Source: Armatimonadota bacterium (GTDB lineage: Bacteria; Armatimonadota; Fimbriimonadia; Fimbriimonadales; ATM1). Taken from it: a stretch of DNA of 64,000 nucleotides. The position numbers and the translations under genes were made by a program. Shown piece after piece: positions 1-8,341 of this stretch. Numbering within the stretch: the stretch's first letter is position 1; every line of letters begins with the position of its first letter. Location of the stretch: the NCBI GenBank assembly GCA_003577165.1, contig QEUM01000005.1, positions 62,001 to 126,000 of the forward strand. The letters are read 5' to 3'. Under the pieces are notes generated by a model. It saw only the letters and a program-made list of their open reading frames with translations. It did no database searches and was not told where the DNA came from.

Positions 1-244
1 CTTCAGCCGCCTCCTTGGTCGCCTTCTCGATGCCATCCACAAGGCGAGTCACCCAGTCCGGCGATTGCCTGCTGCCAGACGACTTCGCGTCGGCGGTTTC
101 CCCATCCGCGCCTCCCTCCTGCGAGCCCTCTTGTCTCTCTGCTTCTTCCAGGTGCAGGAAAGAGTCCATGAGGTCGAGAGCGTCGCTGGGCGACAGCCGT
201 CCTTCCGCGACCATCTTCAAAATTCGCAGAACCTGCTCTTTCAA
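1..244 (-). CDS. SHOCT-like N-terminal domain protein (partial, runs off left edge)
   Basis: This frame is open from a TTG at 244 to the window edge, giving 81 codons. A GGAGG lies 7 nt before the TTG, and the TTG overlaps the TGA stop of the upstream DUF2089 gene (TTGA), so the two are probably translationally coupled. The first 30 residues (KEQVLRILKMVAEGRLSPSDALDLMDSF) match the short helical module found at the start of many DUF4097/YvlB-like proteins. A low-complexity acidic and Gly-rich linker follows. The rest of the protein, perhaps a DUF4097 adhesin-like domain, lies outside the window, so the function is not assigned. Confidence 0.7.
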   Translation of the reverse strand, partial: MKEQVLRILKMVAEGRLSPSDALDLMDSFLHLEEAERQEGSQEGGADGETADAKSSGSRQSPDWVTRLVDGIEKATKEAAE

Positions 245-651
245 CTCTGTGCCTCCTTCATCGCCTTCTTGGCTTCCTCCGGCGACAGTTCGCCGGCCTC
301 GAGCCGATCGAGGATCTCCTTGTGCTTGTCCGATACCTTGGTCCTAAGCCCATTCTCCGGTATGTCAGGAGCGGTCAATTCAAGCGCGGCCAGCAATGCA
401 TCGAGCCGGGAACGGACAGTCGGGTAACTGATTCCTAGTTCTTTCTCCACTGCTGAAAGCACGCCCCGGCAACGCAGAAACGTCACGAGAAAACTCTCCT
501 GCTCGGAGGTCAGCCGCTGGAATCTTGAGATCTCAAACTTGCCTCGAACCGACAAAGGCGGATCTGAACAGGTGAATTCGCTGATGTGCCAGTCACCAAG
601 GTCGGCAAGACCATCGGGCAATCCTCGGAGTGGCTCCCGCTGTCGGCTCAT
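241..651 (-). CDS. DUF2089 family protein (putative DNA-binding regulator)
   Basis: 136 residues from the ATG at 651; an in-frame ATG at 669 would add six residues. The core (GKFEISRFQRLTSEQ, FLVTFLRCRG, EKELGISYPTVRSRLD) is the DUF2089 signature, including a helix-turn-helix-like segment at about residues 70-95. Family members usually begin with a CxxC zinc-ribbon half; here the N-terminus has only one Cys and the pairs are missing. The C-terminal 30 residues (LDRLEAGELSPEEAKKAM) form a SHOCT-like helix pair like the one that opens the next gene. It is divergent from trmFO and probably co-transcribed with the downstream SHOCT-like gene. It may regulate an envelope-stress operon, but this is inferred from family context only. 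Confidence 0.82.
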   Translation of the reverse strand: MSRQREPLRGLPDGLADLGDWHISEFTCSDPPLSVRGKFEISRFQRLTSEQESFLVTFLRCRGVLSAVEKELGISYPTVRSRLDALLAALELTAPDIPENGLRTKVSDKHKEILDRLEAGELSPEEAKKAMKEAQS

Positions 652-701
652 GTCTCGGTTACGTCTCAACCGAGCGGTGGGTTGCGGGGTACCTTGCGGC
701 C

Positions 702-2051
702 GTGAATTCAGGCCGCGTTACCGTCGTCGGAGGCGGATTCGCCGGATGCGAAGCCGCGTGGGCGGCCGCCCACCTCGGCGCCGAGGTCACCCTCTACGAG
801 ATGCGCCCGACCGTCATGACGCCGGCGCACTCGACCCACTTGCTGGCGGAACTCGTTTGCAGCAACAGTTTCAAGTCGAACGACCCAGAGTCGCCACCCG
901 GCCAGCTGAAATCGGAGATGGTCGCCCTTGGGTCCGTCATGATCCCATCGGCGTTGCGAAACTCAGTGCCGGGTGGCTCGGCGCTCGCTGTCGACCGGGA
1001 GAAGTATGCGGCCGAGGTCACAAGCCTCATCGAGGGGCATCCCAGAATTGAGGTCGTTCGCCGCGAGTGGACGCCCGATCTCGCGAAGGGAGAGCCGACT
1101 GTCATCGCCACGGGCCCTCTCACGTCACCTTCTCTGTCCGACTGGATCGCGAGCGTCACGGGCGAAAAGCACCTGTACTTCTATGATGCTGTGAGTCCAA
1201 CCGTCATGGCGGACACAGTCGACCGGTCCGTCGTCTGGGAGCAGAGCCGCTACGACAAAGGTGAGGCTGCGTACCTCAACTGTCCGATGACGAAGGAGGA
1301 GTACGAGCGGTTCGTGGATGCCCTCCTCGCTGCTGAGCAAGTAACGCCACATGACTTTGAAGAGGGCAAGTATTTCGAGGGATGCATGCCGATCGAAGAG
1401 ATCGCGCGACGCGGAAGGAACTCGCTCTCATTCGGCAACTTCAAGCCGGTGGGCCTGACAGACCCTCGCACGGGTCGGAGGCCCCACGCGGTGATTCAGC
1501 TGCGCCCCGAGAACCGCGAGAAGACGATGTACTCCCTCGTCGCGTGCCAAACGCGCATGAAGTGGGGCGCGCAGGCGGAAGTGTTCCGACTGGTGCCCGG
1601 CCTCGAATCAGCCGAGTTCGTGCGCTTCGGCGTGATGCACCGAAACACCTACCTCGACTCCCCGCGCCTCATCGACCAGAATCTCCGTTTCGGCTGGCGG
1701 GGGGGCGAGGAGCCGTTTCCATTGTTCTTCGCCGGCCAGATTACAGGTGTGGAGGGCTATGTCGAGAGCGGCGCAACCGGCATCCTCGCTGGCATCAACG
1801 CGTTCAGAGCATCTTCGAGCCAGCCTCTCGTCTCGCCCCCGAGGACCACGGCGCTCGGATCTCTCCTCGCCCACGTGACGAACTCCGAAGCAAAGGAGTT
1901 CTCGCCGATGAACATCAACTGGGGGTTGTTCCCCCCCCTTCCAGACCCGCCGCGCGATAAAGCCGTGCGAAGGAAGATGCAAATCGAGTTGGCACGCCGG
2001 TCGTTCGAAGATTGGGCGGCTGCCATCTCCTTCGTGCCTGCGCTTAGATAG
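702..2051 (+). CDS. trmFO: Methylenetetrahydrofolate--tRNA-(uracil-5-)-methyltransferase TrmFO
   Basis: Folate- and FAD-dependent enzyme that makes m5U54 in the T-loop of tRNA. The chosen GTG start at 702 gives 449 residues, the usual family length. It places the FAD-binding GGGFAGCEAA motif near residue 9, whereas the longer frame from 630 has an implausible leader. The conserved Cys of CSNSFKSN falls near residue 53 and the second conserved Cys (CMPIEEIARRG) near residue 228, agreeing with the two catalytic-site cysteines of characterised TrmFO. GQITGVEGYVESGATG, a family hallmark, is present in the C-terminal third. The 3' end overlaps the convergent oxidoreductase gene by 8 nt. Confidence 0.96.
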   Translation: MNSGRVTVVGGGFAGCEAAWAAAHLGAEVTLYEMRPTVMTPAHSTHLLAELVCSNSFKSNDPESPPGQLKSEMVALGSVMIPSALRNSVPGGSALAVDREKYAAEVTSLIEGHPRIEVVRREWTPDLAKGEPTVIATGPLTSPSLSDWIASVTGEKHLYFYDAVSPTVMADTVDRSVVWEQSRYDKGEAAYLNCPMTKEEYERFVDALLAAEQVTPHDFEEGKYFEGCMPIEEIARRGRNSLSFGNFKPVGLTDPRTGRRPHAVIQLRPENREKTMYSLVACQTRMKWGAQAEVFRLVPGLESAEFVRFGVMHRNTYLDSPRLIDQNLRFGWRGGEEPFPLFFAGQITGVEGYVESGATGILAGINAFRASSSQPLVSPPRTTALGSLLAHVTNSEAKEFSPMNINWGLFPPLPDPPRDKAVRRKMQIELARRSFEDWAAAISFVPALR

Positions 2052-3207
2052 TCAGCGGCTCCACGTTGAGTTTGCCTTCCTTAAATCGGTGCGGCGAAAA
2101 GCAATCGATGTAGGAGAAGCTCGAGTTTCGCCCCAGCGCCATTTCGGCGGCTGCCGCACCAACGGCAGGCGAGTGCATGACGCCGTGGCCTCCGAAGCCG
2201 ACAGCGGCGAGCACGCAGTCGTCAATCCAGCCGATGATTCCGTGCTTGTCGGGAGTGTCCGCGTAGTAGCCCGTCCACGACCTGTCGGTTGCAAATCCAA
2301 CGGCTTCAAGGAGCGGCAGTCTGTGAAGCGCGGGGATTGCCAGGGCTTCGAGAAATCCATCGGAGAATTTCGGCGGATCTTCCTCAAACGGATCGCGCGA
2401 TGCCTCGACCTCCCCCCCGTCGAATCCGATGAGAAGCCCCTCCCCTTCTCTACGGAAGTGAAAAGTCGTATCTGCATCGACCACCATCGGCAGATCTCCC
2501 GGAAGCCCGGGACATCGCTCCGTCATCGCCAATTGATGCAGGCTCGGATGAATCGGCAAGTCGTAACCGAGGTTCCCGGCGTTCGATGCAGACCAGTGCC
2601 CTGTTGCGAGCACGAAAACGTCCGCTTCCAGGCTATGGGTTTGCGAGTTCTGGCAAAACTCGACGACGCGTCCACCGAGGGACGTGACCTCCGCTCCATA
2701 TTCCGCGTGCACGCCCGCTGCCCTCGCCTTCCTTTCGTATCCCACGCACACGCTGAATGGATCGAGGAACCCGTCGGAACTCGAGAACGTCCCGCCAACT
2801 AAGTCTCTGACATTCAAGATTGGAACGAGTTGCTGGATCTGTTCGAGGTCCAAGATGCGGGACGGAACGTCCAGGTCGCGCTGCACTGCGACGAGGTCCA
2901 GCATTTGGGCAAGCCGGCTTCCCTCTGCGGTTACGAACAGGTATCCGCATTGTCGGAATCCGCAGTCCACACCAGTCAGGCGCTGAAAGGATTCAAATTC
3001 CCGGATGGACCGGACCGAAAGTTCGACGTTCGCCCTCGTCCCGAATTGTGCCCTTACCCCGCCGGCCGCTCGTCCTGTCGAGCCCATTCCACACCTCGGC
3101 TGCCTTTCCAGGACGACGACCCTCGCCTCGGGTCTGATATCCACGAGGTGAGACGCGATGGACCATCCGATCACCCCTCCTCCCACGATCGCAACGTCGT
3201 AGCTCAC
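2044..3207 (-). CDS. FAD-dependent oxidoreductase, DAO/sarcosine-oxidase-beta-like
   Basis: 387 residues from a GTG at 3207. The N-terminus carries the Rossmann dinucleotide motif GGGVIG (residues 8-13) followed by VVLERQ, and STGRAAGGVRAQFG is the FAD-loop typical of the DAO family. The C-terminus has RSWTGYYADTPDKHGIIG and AVGFGGHGVMHSPAVG, closely resembling sarcosine oxidase beta subunit or glycine oxidase-like proteins, which oxidise secondary or tertiary amino acids. No alpha, gamma or delta sarcosine oxidase subunit is nearby, so the substrate is unknown. A CATAAT hexamer lies 6 nt before the GTG, consistent with a leaderless transcript. Confidence 0.88.
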   Translation of the reverse strand: MSYDVAIVGGGVIGWSIASHLVDIRPEARVVVLERQPRCGMGSTGRAAGGVRAQFGTRANVELSVRSIREFESFQRLTGVDCGFRQCGYLFVTAEGSRLAQMLDLVAVQRDLDVPSRILDLEQIQQLVPILNVRDLVGGTFSSSDGFLDPFSVCVGYERKARAAGVHAEYGAEVTSLGGRVVEFCQNSQTHSLEADVFVLATGHWSASNAGNLGYDLPIHPSLHQLAMTERCPGLPGDLPMVVDADTTFHFRREGEGLLIGFDGGEVEASRDPFEEDPPKFSDGFLEALAIPALHRLPLLEAVGFATDRSWTGYYADTPDKHGIIGWIDDCVLAAVGFGGHGVMHSPAVGAAAAEMALGRNSSFSYIDCFSPHRFKEGKLNVEPLTI

Positions 3208-3239
3208 TCTCGCATTATGCGGCCGGGTAAAAGCGGCGC

Positions 3240-3623
3240 ATGCTCAAGGCGCTCAACGTTGCGTTCTGCGGGACAACGGATATGGAGGCTAGCGTCGCCT
3301 TTTATCGGGACGTCCTGGGAATGAGTGAGACGATGGTCACGCCGTACTGGAGCGAGTTCCGGTGCGGGGATCTGCGGATCGGCATTCACCCCTCCGATGG
3401 TTTGGTGCCGTTGGTAGATCTCGGCCGCGGGTGGACGGTCTGTTTCGAGACCGCCGACTTGTCCGCCCTGCGCCAAAGCGTCGAGGAGCACGGTTGCGCG
3501 GTCCTCGCGGAGTACCACCAAACTCCCTCAGGGGTCATCCTCACGTTCGCGGACCCACAGGGCAACCCACTCCAAGCGATCCAACTTGGGACGAAAATCG
3601 AAGACTTCCAGAGAAATCCCTGA
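3240..3623 (+). CDS. VOC (glyoxalase/bleomycin resistance) family protein
   Basis: 127 residues, one vicinal-oxygen-chelate module pair. TTDMEASVAFYRDVLGM at residues 12-28 is the typical first beta-alpha-beta motif, and GVILTFADPQGNPLQAIQ near the C-terminus matches the second half (DPdGN). Metal-ligand positions are only partly conserved to the eye, so enzymatic activity and substrate are not assigned. It lies 34 nt before the prepilin-like gene and could share its transcript, though no functional link is evident. Confidence 0.85.
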   Translation: MLKALNVAFCGTTDMEASVAFYRDVLGMSETMVTPYWSEFRCGDLRIGIHPSDGLVPLVDLGRGWTVCFETADLSALRQSVEEHGCAVLAEYHQTPSGVILTFADPQGNPLQAIQLGTKIEDFQRNP

Positions 3624-3657
3624 ACACGTAGCTGCCCGGTTCTTCGTATGGAGGTTT

Positions 3658-4326
3658 ATGAGGGCGCGGGGCGTCACGCTGGTCGAGGTGCTGGTCGTGG
3701 TCGTGGTTGTAGCGATCTTGGCGGCCATTCTGTTCCCAGTCATCGTAAACGCCAAGATGTCTGCGAACAAGTCGGCATGCATCAGCAACCTGCGCCAGAT
3801 CGGGAGCGCCTTCAGTCAGTACATGGCAGACTACGACGACCGGTGGCCTTTGGGTCTCGACCCAGCAGACAAGTGGACGCCGGAGATTTGGCAGAACTAC
3901 CCTGAGTTTCAGGCAATGATTCCTTACCTTCCGCTGATGCCGGACCTGCTGAACCCATACCTGCCTTCAACAGGCGTGTGGCGCTGCCCCTCCGATCGCG
4001 GATACGTCATCGATGAAGTCTCCTTCCTGCCTCTCGATGCCGAGCCCAGCAGTTTCGAAAGATTCGGTTCGAGCTACTACTATCGAACGGAAGTGACGGT
4101 GCGCAGGTTGTACAGCACTTCAATTCCTGATCTCACTTCTGTAAACATCTATTTCGACGGTTCGGGCGCATGGCACAGCAAGAGCGACGTGCTGCGTCCC
4201 TGGGACGACTACGAAACCGTCCGAGAGAAACTCAGAAGTTATCGCTACACAGTTCTATTCGGCGACTGGCACGTGAAGAGCCTCACCGACGCGCAGTACC
4301 GCGAAGCATGGGCGACTGAGTTTTGA
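3658..4326 (+). CDS. Type II secretion/pilin-like protein with prepilin cleavage signal
   Basis: The start is ATG at 3658, preceded by GGAGG; the frame stays open upstream but carries no recognisable leader. Residues 1-30 read as a class III prepilin signal: short basic leader ending in Gly, then VTLVEVLVVVVVVAILAAILFPV. A PilD-type peptidase would cleave after the Gly and methylate the Val. The body contains NLRQIGSAFSQYMADYDDRWP and a C-terminal VLFGDWHVKSLT, as in the DUF1559-related secreted proteins abundant in Planctomycetes and Armatimonadota. The protein is predicted surface-exposed or a pseudopilin. It overlaps the next gene (TTGA), suggesting co-translation. Confidence 0.88.
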   Translation: MRARGVTLVEVLVVVVVVAILAAILFPVIVNAKMSANKSACISNLRQIGSAFSQYMADYDDRWPLGLDPADKWTPEIWQNYPEFQAMIPYLPLMPDLLNPYLPSTGVWRCPSDRGYVIDEVSFLPLDAEPSSFERFGSSYYYRTEVTVRRLYSTSIPDLTSVNIYFDGSGAWHSKSDVLRPWDDYETVREKLRSYRYTVLFGDWHVKSLTDAQYREAWATEF

Positions 4327-5528
4327 TCATTCGGCCCGATGCGGTGTTGCTCGATTCGGGGGAGATCGTCCCCGGCGTGGAAGTGTGCATCCTTGAAGGC
4401 ACGATCGATCGGATTCGGCCGTGGACGAAGGCGGCTCGCGAAGAGAGCGGCCTTCTGCTTTCGTGTGCGTTCGTTAACGCGCACTCGCACCTTGAGTACT
4501 ACGATCTGATCGGGCAAGTTGAAGCCGACGACTATTGGGCGTGGATCCAGGAGATCGTTCGGCTCAAACCTCTGAGACCGATGCACCAAGTCGCGGAAGC
4601 GGCGGAACTCGCGGCACACGCGAATCGCGCAACAGGAGTTTCGGCGATCGGCGAGCACTCCGATTGGCCCGTAAGCGGCGACGCGATCCGGGACGCTGGA
4701 CTCGGCGGTCGAATTTTCCAGGAAGTCATCACGATGCGCGAGTGGGCGGACCCTGAGGAGAAAGTCGCTCGCGTCGCGGAGGCGGCCACGATCAACGCAA
4801 AGTCTTCAGGACTTCCGGTTCACTTGGCGCCGCACACTCCCTTCACCGTCCACCCCGACGCTCTGCGCGCGATCTTTCAGTCCGGTTCGCCGACGAGCAT
4901 TCACGTTGCAGAGAGCCGCTACGAACGAGAGTTCTTCGAAAGGGGCGAGGGGCCGATTGCAGGTTTGTACCGCCAACTCGGGGTGCCGATCGAGCCTCCG
5001 GGCATTTCTCCTGTGGCGTACATTGCCGCCCTTGGCGGACTTACGGAGTCAACCCAACTCGTGCACGCTTGCGACCTCGATGAGGAGGACGTTTGGCGCA
5101 TTGGCAGCGCGCGGTGCAAAATTGCGCACTGTCCCCGCAGCAACGTTGCGCTCGGATGCCCCCCCGCTCCGATTCGCGAACTTCAGTCAGCGGGAGCGAC
5201 CGTCGGATTGGGAATGGACAGCGCGGCTTCCAGCGGCCCGATCGACATGTTTGCGGAGATGCGAGCAGCGGTTCATGTCGCCGAGGGCCGTGGCGACGTT
5301 CTCGGCGCAGAGTCCGTGTGGAGGATGGCGACGACTGACGCCGCAATCTCAATCTTCAGCGAGCGTCGCTGGGAGATGATCGAAGGCGGTCAACCGGATC
5401 TGATGCTCATGGATACCGAAAGATGGACACGCCTACCTGAAATCATCGCGAATTGCGCGCCGCGCTCCGTCATGCGAGTCATCAACGTTGCAAAACGCGA
5501 GGAGCCGGCCTCGCAGCCGGCTCCATAA
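4323..5528 (+). CDS. Amidohydrolase, aminodeoxyfutalosine deaminase-like
   Basis: 401 residues from a TTG at 4323 that overlaps the preceding stop. Metal-binding motifs of the cytosine deaminase/ATZ-TRZ branch are visible: HSH in FVNAHSHLEYYD (about residue 53), HTPFTVHPD, VHACDLDEED, a catalytic HCPRSN and LGMDSAASSG with the metal-binding Asp. This architecture fits MqnX, which deaminates aminodeoxyfutalosine in the futalosine menaquinone route. mqnC is in this window (21319), which supports but does not prove that role. Alternatives are guanine/cytosine-type or S-adenosylhomocysteine deaminases. A 9-bp hairpin overlaps the last codons. Confidence 0.8.
   Translation: MIIRPDAVLLDSGEIVPGVEVCILEGTIDRIRPWTKAAREESGLLLSCAFVNAHSHLEYYDLIGQVEADDYWAWIQEIVRLKPLRPMHQVAEAAELAAHANRATGVSAIGEHSDWPVSGDAIRDAGLGGRIFQEVITMREWADPEEKVARVAEAATINAKSSGLPVHLAPHTPFTVHPDALRAIFQSGSPTSIHVAESRYEREFFERGEGPIAGLYRQLGVPIEPPGISPVAYIAALGGLTESTQLVHACDLDEEDVWRIGSARCKIAHCPRSNVALGCPPAPIRELQSAGATVGLGMDSAASSGPIDMFAEMRAAVHVAEGRGDVLGAESVWRMATTDAAISIFSERRWEMIEGGQPDLMLMDTERWTRLPEIIANCAPRSVMRVINVAKREEPASQPAP
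5501..5524. terminator. Perfect 9-bp GC hairpin at convergent gene ends
   Basis: GGAGCCGGC (5501-5509), loop CTCGCA, GCCGGCTCC (5516-5524). It covers the last codons of the amidohydrolase and lies between two convergent genes. There is no strong T-run on either side, so it is terminator-like rather than a classical intrinsic terminator. Confidence 0.5.
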
Positions 5529-5546
5529 CACTCGCGATTTCAGTTT

Positions 5547-8243
5547 CTAACGGCCGATCATGACCGAATCGAGGGCTTTCTGAATCCTCCGAGTCGTATC
5601 CCGAAGGTGTACGGCCGTCATGTCGTCCGTCGATGACGCAGTACCGAATCGGCCGCGCAGTCGTCGAAGTGTGTCCATAGCGATCGCGCGGACATCCTCC
5701 TGCACTTGCCCGGGCTGAGCGAGCGCTTGGGTGATCAAGGCTTCCACGACGAACCTTTGCAGGTCTCTGCGCAGAGGCCCGATCTGCCTGCCGGTACCCA
5801 CCTCCGAGAACACCTTTCCGACGATGGTCGAATAGAGTTCCGCAAGGGTGAACCGCTTCGGATCGGACGCGGTCTTGTACGCGTTGTTCGCCACAAGGTC
5901 CGTCGTGTTCGCCGACATTAGCATGGAGACAACCATCTGCTGCATGCTCGACAAGGCGTCCTTGATGGGAGCCGGACTGTACATCGGCGAGTTCGCGTCA
6001 CCACTCAAGTTGAGGAGCACCTTGTCGCTCAACTTGAAGGAGGTCTCGCTCAGGAGTTCCTTGGCCAAATACTGAATCGCCTTACGCTGCATCGAGCTGT
6101 CCACTGGGGCGAGCGTGTTCCGCTCGTTCGGATCGCCCTTGAAGTTTCTGCTTCCTGAGACGCCTCCCACGAAGCGCGCCATTGTCAGCGCTTCGCGCAC
6201 CGTCATGTTGAGGCTCAAGTTCACGACTCGAGTGAGATCCGAGTACGGTCTTCCCTTCTTCGGATACCGTTGGTCGGCTTTGGCCAAGAGGTTCTTTGCG
6301 ACTCGCATCGTGAGCGCGGAGCCCTCGATCGGGTCCTTCGAGATGTCGAACCGAACGACGTACGGATCGAAACTATCGGCGTTTTCATCGGTCATGTACC
6401 GGTGCCCCGGAAGGCTCGCTCTCGACGCAATCTGCATCAGATTCGAGTACTCCTCGATCGGATTGTCTCCCGTCACATCTTTGTAACCGTATTCAATCGC
6501 AAAGACGTCGTAGGGTCCAATGGTTCGGTTCCAGTAGTGGCCCCGTCCCTGGGCGACTGCCGCGATGTTCGCCGGGTTGTAGTCCATCACGCTTGCGCTC
6601 GTTCCAAATGCTTCCGTCGTCTTGTCATCTCGAAGCTCCTCAAGCGTGATCGCAGTGGAAGCGATGAAATTGTGACGCAAGCCGAGGCAGTGCCCCATCT
6701 CATGGGAGACGACATCCGCAAGGAACTCGTTGATGTACTCGTCCATGTTGATGCTCGTCCGATCGGGGATGAGCGTCTCGAGCGCGGTCCACGCGAAAGC
6801 GGCCTGCTTCATGGCCTGCTGCGGGTAGTCGCACGTGAACGACGTGTACCGCTCCTTGAGCGCCTTGGCCAGTTTCGCTTCCGGCGTATCGTCGCCCGCT
6901 CCTCGAAGCAACCGACTCGACGAGGACGTCCAACTCTCCTTTGACGGCTTAACGATCAGCTCCCACTCAAGTGGCCCCGCAACCCACACCATGTTCGCAT
7001 CGCAGGTAATGGCCGCGTTGATGATCTCGCCTGTGAACGGATTCGTTCGAAAGAGAGCGACTGCATACCCGGCGTTCTCGGACGCGGTGAAGCGGAGCAC
7101 GTTGTGCCGCATATCTGCGTGATCCCAGTCCGCATCTGCCGGCTTCATTCGAACTTCAATCGCGTTCTTGATTCCGAGCCGCTCGAATGCCTTGTTCCAA
7201 CGAAGAATTCCCTCGGCACACGCATCCCGCCACTTTGGGGGAACGCTGTCGTCGATGTACCAAACGATCGGCTTTTCCGGTTCGCTCAGTTCCGCTGTCG
7301 GGTCCTTCTTCTTCACATTCCACCGCGTGATCAGTCTCGAGGTGCGTTCGAAGTTCATGAACTTGCCGTGATCGTAGTAATCCTGCGTGAAGTAACCGAC
7401 GCGAGGATCCGAGTACCGGGGCATGTAGTTCGACTCTTTGTCCGGATACAGCGAATATGTGACCGAGAGTGGCAGACTTCGCGGATCGGCCAGATGGCTC
7501 TTTCCTCCGAGACCCAGCATCTCGAGCAACTCGCTCATCATGCCGCCGCCTGCGCCAGGAGGCGACATGAAGTGCAAATCGGCGCGAACGACGACGTTCT
7601 CAGGGAAGCCGAGAATCTCCGACACTCGCGATTTGTCACGATCTAACTGATAGGGCCTACCTAACGTCTGCGTAGCGAGTTGCTGCAGGTCGTAAAGTTC
7701 TCCGTGGAATAGCGTGGTGACGTTGACGAGCAGCTTCTTCGAGTCCGGGTGTTCCGCTTCGATCTTGAAAGAGTCTAAGATCGCTTCCGGATAGGATCGC
7801 GAAGCGCTCGTGGCCATCGGGTCATCCTGACTCCATCGCCAAGCGAGATTGGGATAGTACAGCCACACTTCCTCTTTGTTGCGTTGCCAGCGATAGGCAT
7901 CCACCGACAGGAAGTCTTTTGAAACCGGATCGCCCGCTTGAAGACCGGGTCCCGCGCCCGTGCGCAGGGTCACTTGGAAGAACCAGTACTTACCTAACTG
8001 GCTGGGATCGAGTTCCCAATAGACGTCGTCCTCCTTCTGATAAAAGGTGAAGACGCCTTCGATCTTCTTGGCATCTTTGATCGCTTCTTCCCACTTCTTG
8101 AGTTGCTTCTCGCGCTCCTTCTGCGGGTCGTCCTCTCCCTGCCCGGCTCCGGCGGTCTGTCCTTCGTCGGGGATGAACTCGTCCTGCGCGATCACAGGCT
8201 GCGACACAACCAAAATGGCCAAGGCGGCCAATAATTTCCTCAT
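5547..8243 (-). CDS. Secreted zinc-dependent metalloprotease (DUF5117 / Met-zincin type)
   Basis: 898 residues from ATG 8243, chosen because it begins a clear signal peptide (MRKLLAALAILVVSQPVIAQ) and has AAAGGAGAG upstream; the frame stays open to 8594 but that extension is Arg-rich and implausible. A charged linker is followed by the DUF5117 region (VFTFYQKEDDVYWELDPSQLGKYW). The protease centre HEMGHCLGLRHNF lies near residue 513, an HExxHxxGxxH zinc site, with a downstream Met-containing turn SVMDYNPAN typical of metzincins. Such proteins (DUF5117-DUF4953) are exported in Bacteroidota, Acidobacteria and Armatimonadota and probably degrade extracellular protein. Convergent with the amidohydrolase. 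Confidence 0.92.
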   Translation of the reverse strand: MRKLLAALAILVVSQPVIAQDEFIPDEGQTAGAGQGEDDPQKEREKQLKKWEEAIKDAKKIEGVFTFYQKEDDVYWELDPSQLGKYWFFQVTLRTGAGPGLQAGDPVSKDFLSVDAYRWQRNKEEVWLYYPNLAWRWSQDDPMATSASRSYPEAILDSFKIEAEHPDSKKLLVNVTTLFHGELYDLQQLATQTLGRPYQLDRDKSRVSEILGFPENVVVRADLHFMSPPGAGGGMMSELLEMLGLGGKSHLADPRSLPLSVTYSLYPDKESNYMPRYSDPRVGYFTQDYYDHGKFMNFERTSRLITRWNVKKKDPTAELSEPEKPIVWYIDDSVPPKWRDACAEGILRWNKAFERLGIKNAIEVRMKPADADWDHADMRHNVLRFTASENAGYAVALFRTNPFTGEIINAAITCDANMVWVAGPLEWELIVKPSKESWTSSSSRLLRGAGDDTPEAKLAKALKERYTSFTCDYPQQAMKQAAFAWTALETLIPDRTSINMDEYINEFLADVVSHEMGHCLGLRHNFIASTAITLEELRDDKTTEAFGTSASVMDYNPANIAAVAQGRGHYWNRTIGPYDVFAIEYGYKDVTGDNPIEEYSNLMQIASRASLPGHRYMTDENADSFDPYVVRFDISKDPIEGSALTMRVAKNLLAKADQRYPKKGRPYSDLTRVVNLSLNMTVREALTMARFVGGVSGSRNFKGDPNERNTLAPVDSSMQRKAIQYLAKELLSETSFKLSDKVLLNLSGDANSPMYSPAPIKDALSSMQQMVVSMLMSANTTDLVANNAYKTASDPKRFTLAELYSTIVGKVFSEVGTGRQIGPLRRDLQRFVVEALITQALAQPGQVQEDVRAIAMDTLRRLRGRFGTASSTDDMTAVHLRDTTRRIQKALDSVMIGR

Positions 8244-8328
8244 CGTGGAATGCACTCTCCTTTGGTGAACTTGAGTCCCTCTTCGGCCCGCGCGCACTAT
8301 ACACCTTCCAATCGCACCCCAGGGCAAG

Positions 8329-8341
8329 TAAACTCGGCCCG
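8329..8341 (+). promoter_or_regulatory. Candidate leaderless promoter -10 for galE
   Basis: TAAACT (8329-8334) is followed by seven nucleotides (CGGCCCG) and then the ATG at 8342. No Shine-Dalgarno sequence is visible, and the predicted transcription start coincides with the start codon. No -35 match was seen. Confidence 0.4.
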
